Below are positions 7,065-7,491 of a stretch of DNA of 7,491 nucleotides, one piece after another. The position numbers and the translations under genes are program-made. The notes beneath the pieces are model-generated. The model did no database searches, was not told the origin of the DNA, and saw only the letters and a program-made list of their open reading frames with translations. Origin of the DNA: Campylobacterales bacterium. Lineage in GTDB: Bacteria > Campylobacterota > Campylobacteria > Campylobacterales > QNZT01. Position 1 is the first letter of the stretch. Every line of letters begins with the position of its first letter. The stretch is taken from NCBI GenBank assembly GCA_027055005.1, contig JALUNR010000169.1, positions 1 through 7,491 of the forward strand, in the 5' to 3' direction.

Positions 7065-7086
7065 AATGTAAATATATCAAATTAAA

Positions 7087-7092
7087 ATTTTA
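7087..7092 (-). promoter_or_regulatory. Weak candidate -10 for the mutS2 operon
   Basis: On the minus strand TAAAAT (7092-7087) lies about 23 nt before the mutS2 ATG in AT-rich DNA. It would give a short leader without a Shine-Dalgarno. Sequence this AT-rich offers several alternatives, so this is only a suggestion. Confidence 0.2.
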
Positions 7093-7349
7093 TTTATCAT
7101 TAGACTTTTTAAAAATAAACAGATGCTCAGTTGAAAAAATTGAACTTTTGGAATCTTACGATAAAGATAAAATAAGCCATGATACTTAAACTTGATTTTT
7201 ATGTTGTTTTCTAAAAATTGGTACATTTAGTCAATGTAGTAATAACAATTATAACAAATTTGGCTATACTTAGAAGATATTTTTGAAAAAAAGGTTGATT
7301 TGCTACACTATCATCATAGAATTAGAGATGAAGAGTGGAATATTGTATG

Positions 7350-7355
7350 CATAAT
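7350..7355 (+). promoter_or_regulatory. Weak candidate -10 for dnaX
   Basis: CATAAT, preceded by TGTATG, lies 21 bp before the dnaX GTG, at the very end of the nucleotidyltransferase relic. A start of transcription near 7362 would leave about 15 nt of leader holding the Shine-Dalgarno. There is no convincing -35. Transcription could equally begin within or upstream of the relic. Confidence 0.22.
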
Positions 7356-7367
7356 CTAAAAAGAAAA

Positions 7368-7370
7368 AGG
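7368..7370 (+). promoter_or_regulatory. Shine-Dalgarno that fixes the GTG start of dnaX
   Basis: AAAAAGG ends at 7370, six nt before GTG 7377. An in-frame TAA at 7371-7373 rules out any upstream start, so the GTG is the first possible initiation codon before the conserved VLALKYRP. Confidence 0.75.
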
Positions 7371-7376
7371 TAAATC

Positions 7377-7491
7377 GTGTCGGAAGTTTTAGCATTAAAG
7401 TATCGTCCTCATTCGTTTAAAGAACTTATTGGGCAAGAAAGTGTGAGGATTACTCTTTCTCAAGCTCTTGAATCAGATAGACTCTCTCATG
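7377..7491 (+). CDS. dnaX: DNA polymerase III subunit gamma/tau, N-terminus only (partial)
   Basis: Only 38 codons are in the window. Seen: the conserved DnaX opening, EVLALKYRPHSF (residues 3-14), then KELIGQESV (15-23) and ALESDRLSH (30-38), just ahead of where the family has AYLFSG.RG.GKT. Known of the family: the ATPase of the clamp-loader complex, which loads the beta sliding clamp and ties the polymerases to the helicase in the cytoplasmic replisome. The start is GTG at 7377, supported by AAAAAGG six nt upstream and by an in-frame stop at 7371-7373. The gene begins 17 bp after the last stop of the nucleotidyltransferase relic and is divergent from mutS2. The P-loop and the rest lie beyond the right edge, so intactness cannot be judged. 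Confidence 0.92.
   Translation, partial: MSEVLALKYRPHSFKELIGQESVRITLSQALESDRLSH

Larger units (their letters stand above)
7067..7359 (+). pseudogene. Decayed MNT-type nucleotidyltransferase (HEPN/MNT antitoxin fold)
   Basis: No intact frame exists, but successive pieces in three plus-strand frames line up in order with a small (about 95-residue) MNT nucleotidyltransferase. Frame from 7121: RCSVEKIELLESYDKDKISH, then Asp-Thr and a TAA at 7187. After a one-base shift: LDFYVVF (7191-7211). Next: LKIGTFSQ, then on to NKFGYT (7211-7270). After another shift: YLEDIFEKKVDLLHYHHRIR, running to a stop at 7357-7359. This matches the family layout V.KI.LFGSY...(9)..D.D, then YLE.LF.KKVDL, then a basic tail. 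The catalytic Gly of GS is now Glu (a single base change fits), and the first Asp of DxD falls exactly on the TAA/frameshift. The original start codon is lost; the frame opens just before the mutS2 start. No HEPN partner is visible. It explains the 312-bp gap before dnaX and is co-directional with it. Inference from pattern; a sequencing error is unlikely given several separate lesions. Confidence 0.65.

Noticed and set aside
7067..7359. Programmed frameshifting as an explanation for the split nucleotidyltransferase
   Set aside because: It would require several shifts and stop bypasses within 300 bp, the catalytic Gly is replaced, and no start codon or ribosome binding site is visible; decay is simpler.

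Overview
The window is a low-GC stretch (roughly 30% GC by eye) that looks like chromosomal DNA of a campylobacterotal (epsilonproteobacterial) bacterium. This assignment is inference. It rests on the Lys/Asn/Ile-rich proteins, the promoter style (TATAAT in AT-rich DNA with no clear -35), a MutS2 with a TGVNAGGKT P-loop, and a DnaX N-terminus of the kind seen in Arcobacter/Sulfurimonas relatives. I cannot name the genus.

Region 1 (1-3090, minus strand) is the start of a polysaccharide export locus. A short Wza-type outer-membrane lipoprotein (3090-2362) is followed after 3 bp by a Wzz/BY-kinase fusion protein (2358 to beyond position 1). The latter is an uninterrupted 786-codon frame that leaves the window on the left. 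Together they would form the outer-membrane exit and the inner-membrane co-polymerase/ATPase of a Wzx/Wzy-type capsule or exopolysaccharide exporter. The kinase half departs from the family pattern in two motifs.

Region 2 (3091-4126) holds a 130-bp divergent intergenic region, with a good TATAAT promoter and a 17-bp inverted repeat, and a plus-strand gene for a secreted, probably beta-barrel outer-membrane protein of unknown function.

Region 3 (4133-7064, minus strand) is a compact likely operon: mutS2, then a MazG-type nucleotide pyrophosphohydrolase 30 bp downstream, then a 112-residue acidic/basic protein with an antitoxin-like N-terminus whose start overlaps the mazG-like gene by 20 bp. 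It is convergent with the outer-membrane protein gene, with only 6 bp between the stop codons.

Region 4 (7065-7491) has a 312-bp gap with no intact gene. Read in three frames it contains a recognisable, decayed MNT-type nucleotidyltransferase (the antitoxin/AMPylase fold usually paired with HEPN toxins). Immediately after it the plus-strand dnaX gene (DNA polymerase III gamma/tau) begins at a GTG codon and runs off the right edge.

Nothing here is a clearly new system. The most notable points are the nucleotidyltransferase relic between mutS2 and dnaX, the atypical Walker A' motif of the BY-kinase, and the very short Wza next to an uncharacterised outer-membrane barrel. There are no tRNA, rRNA, CRISPR or insertion-sequence signals.
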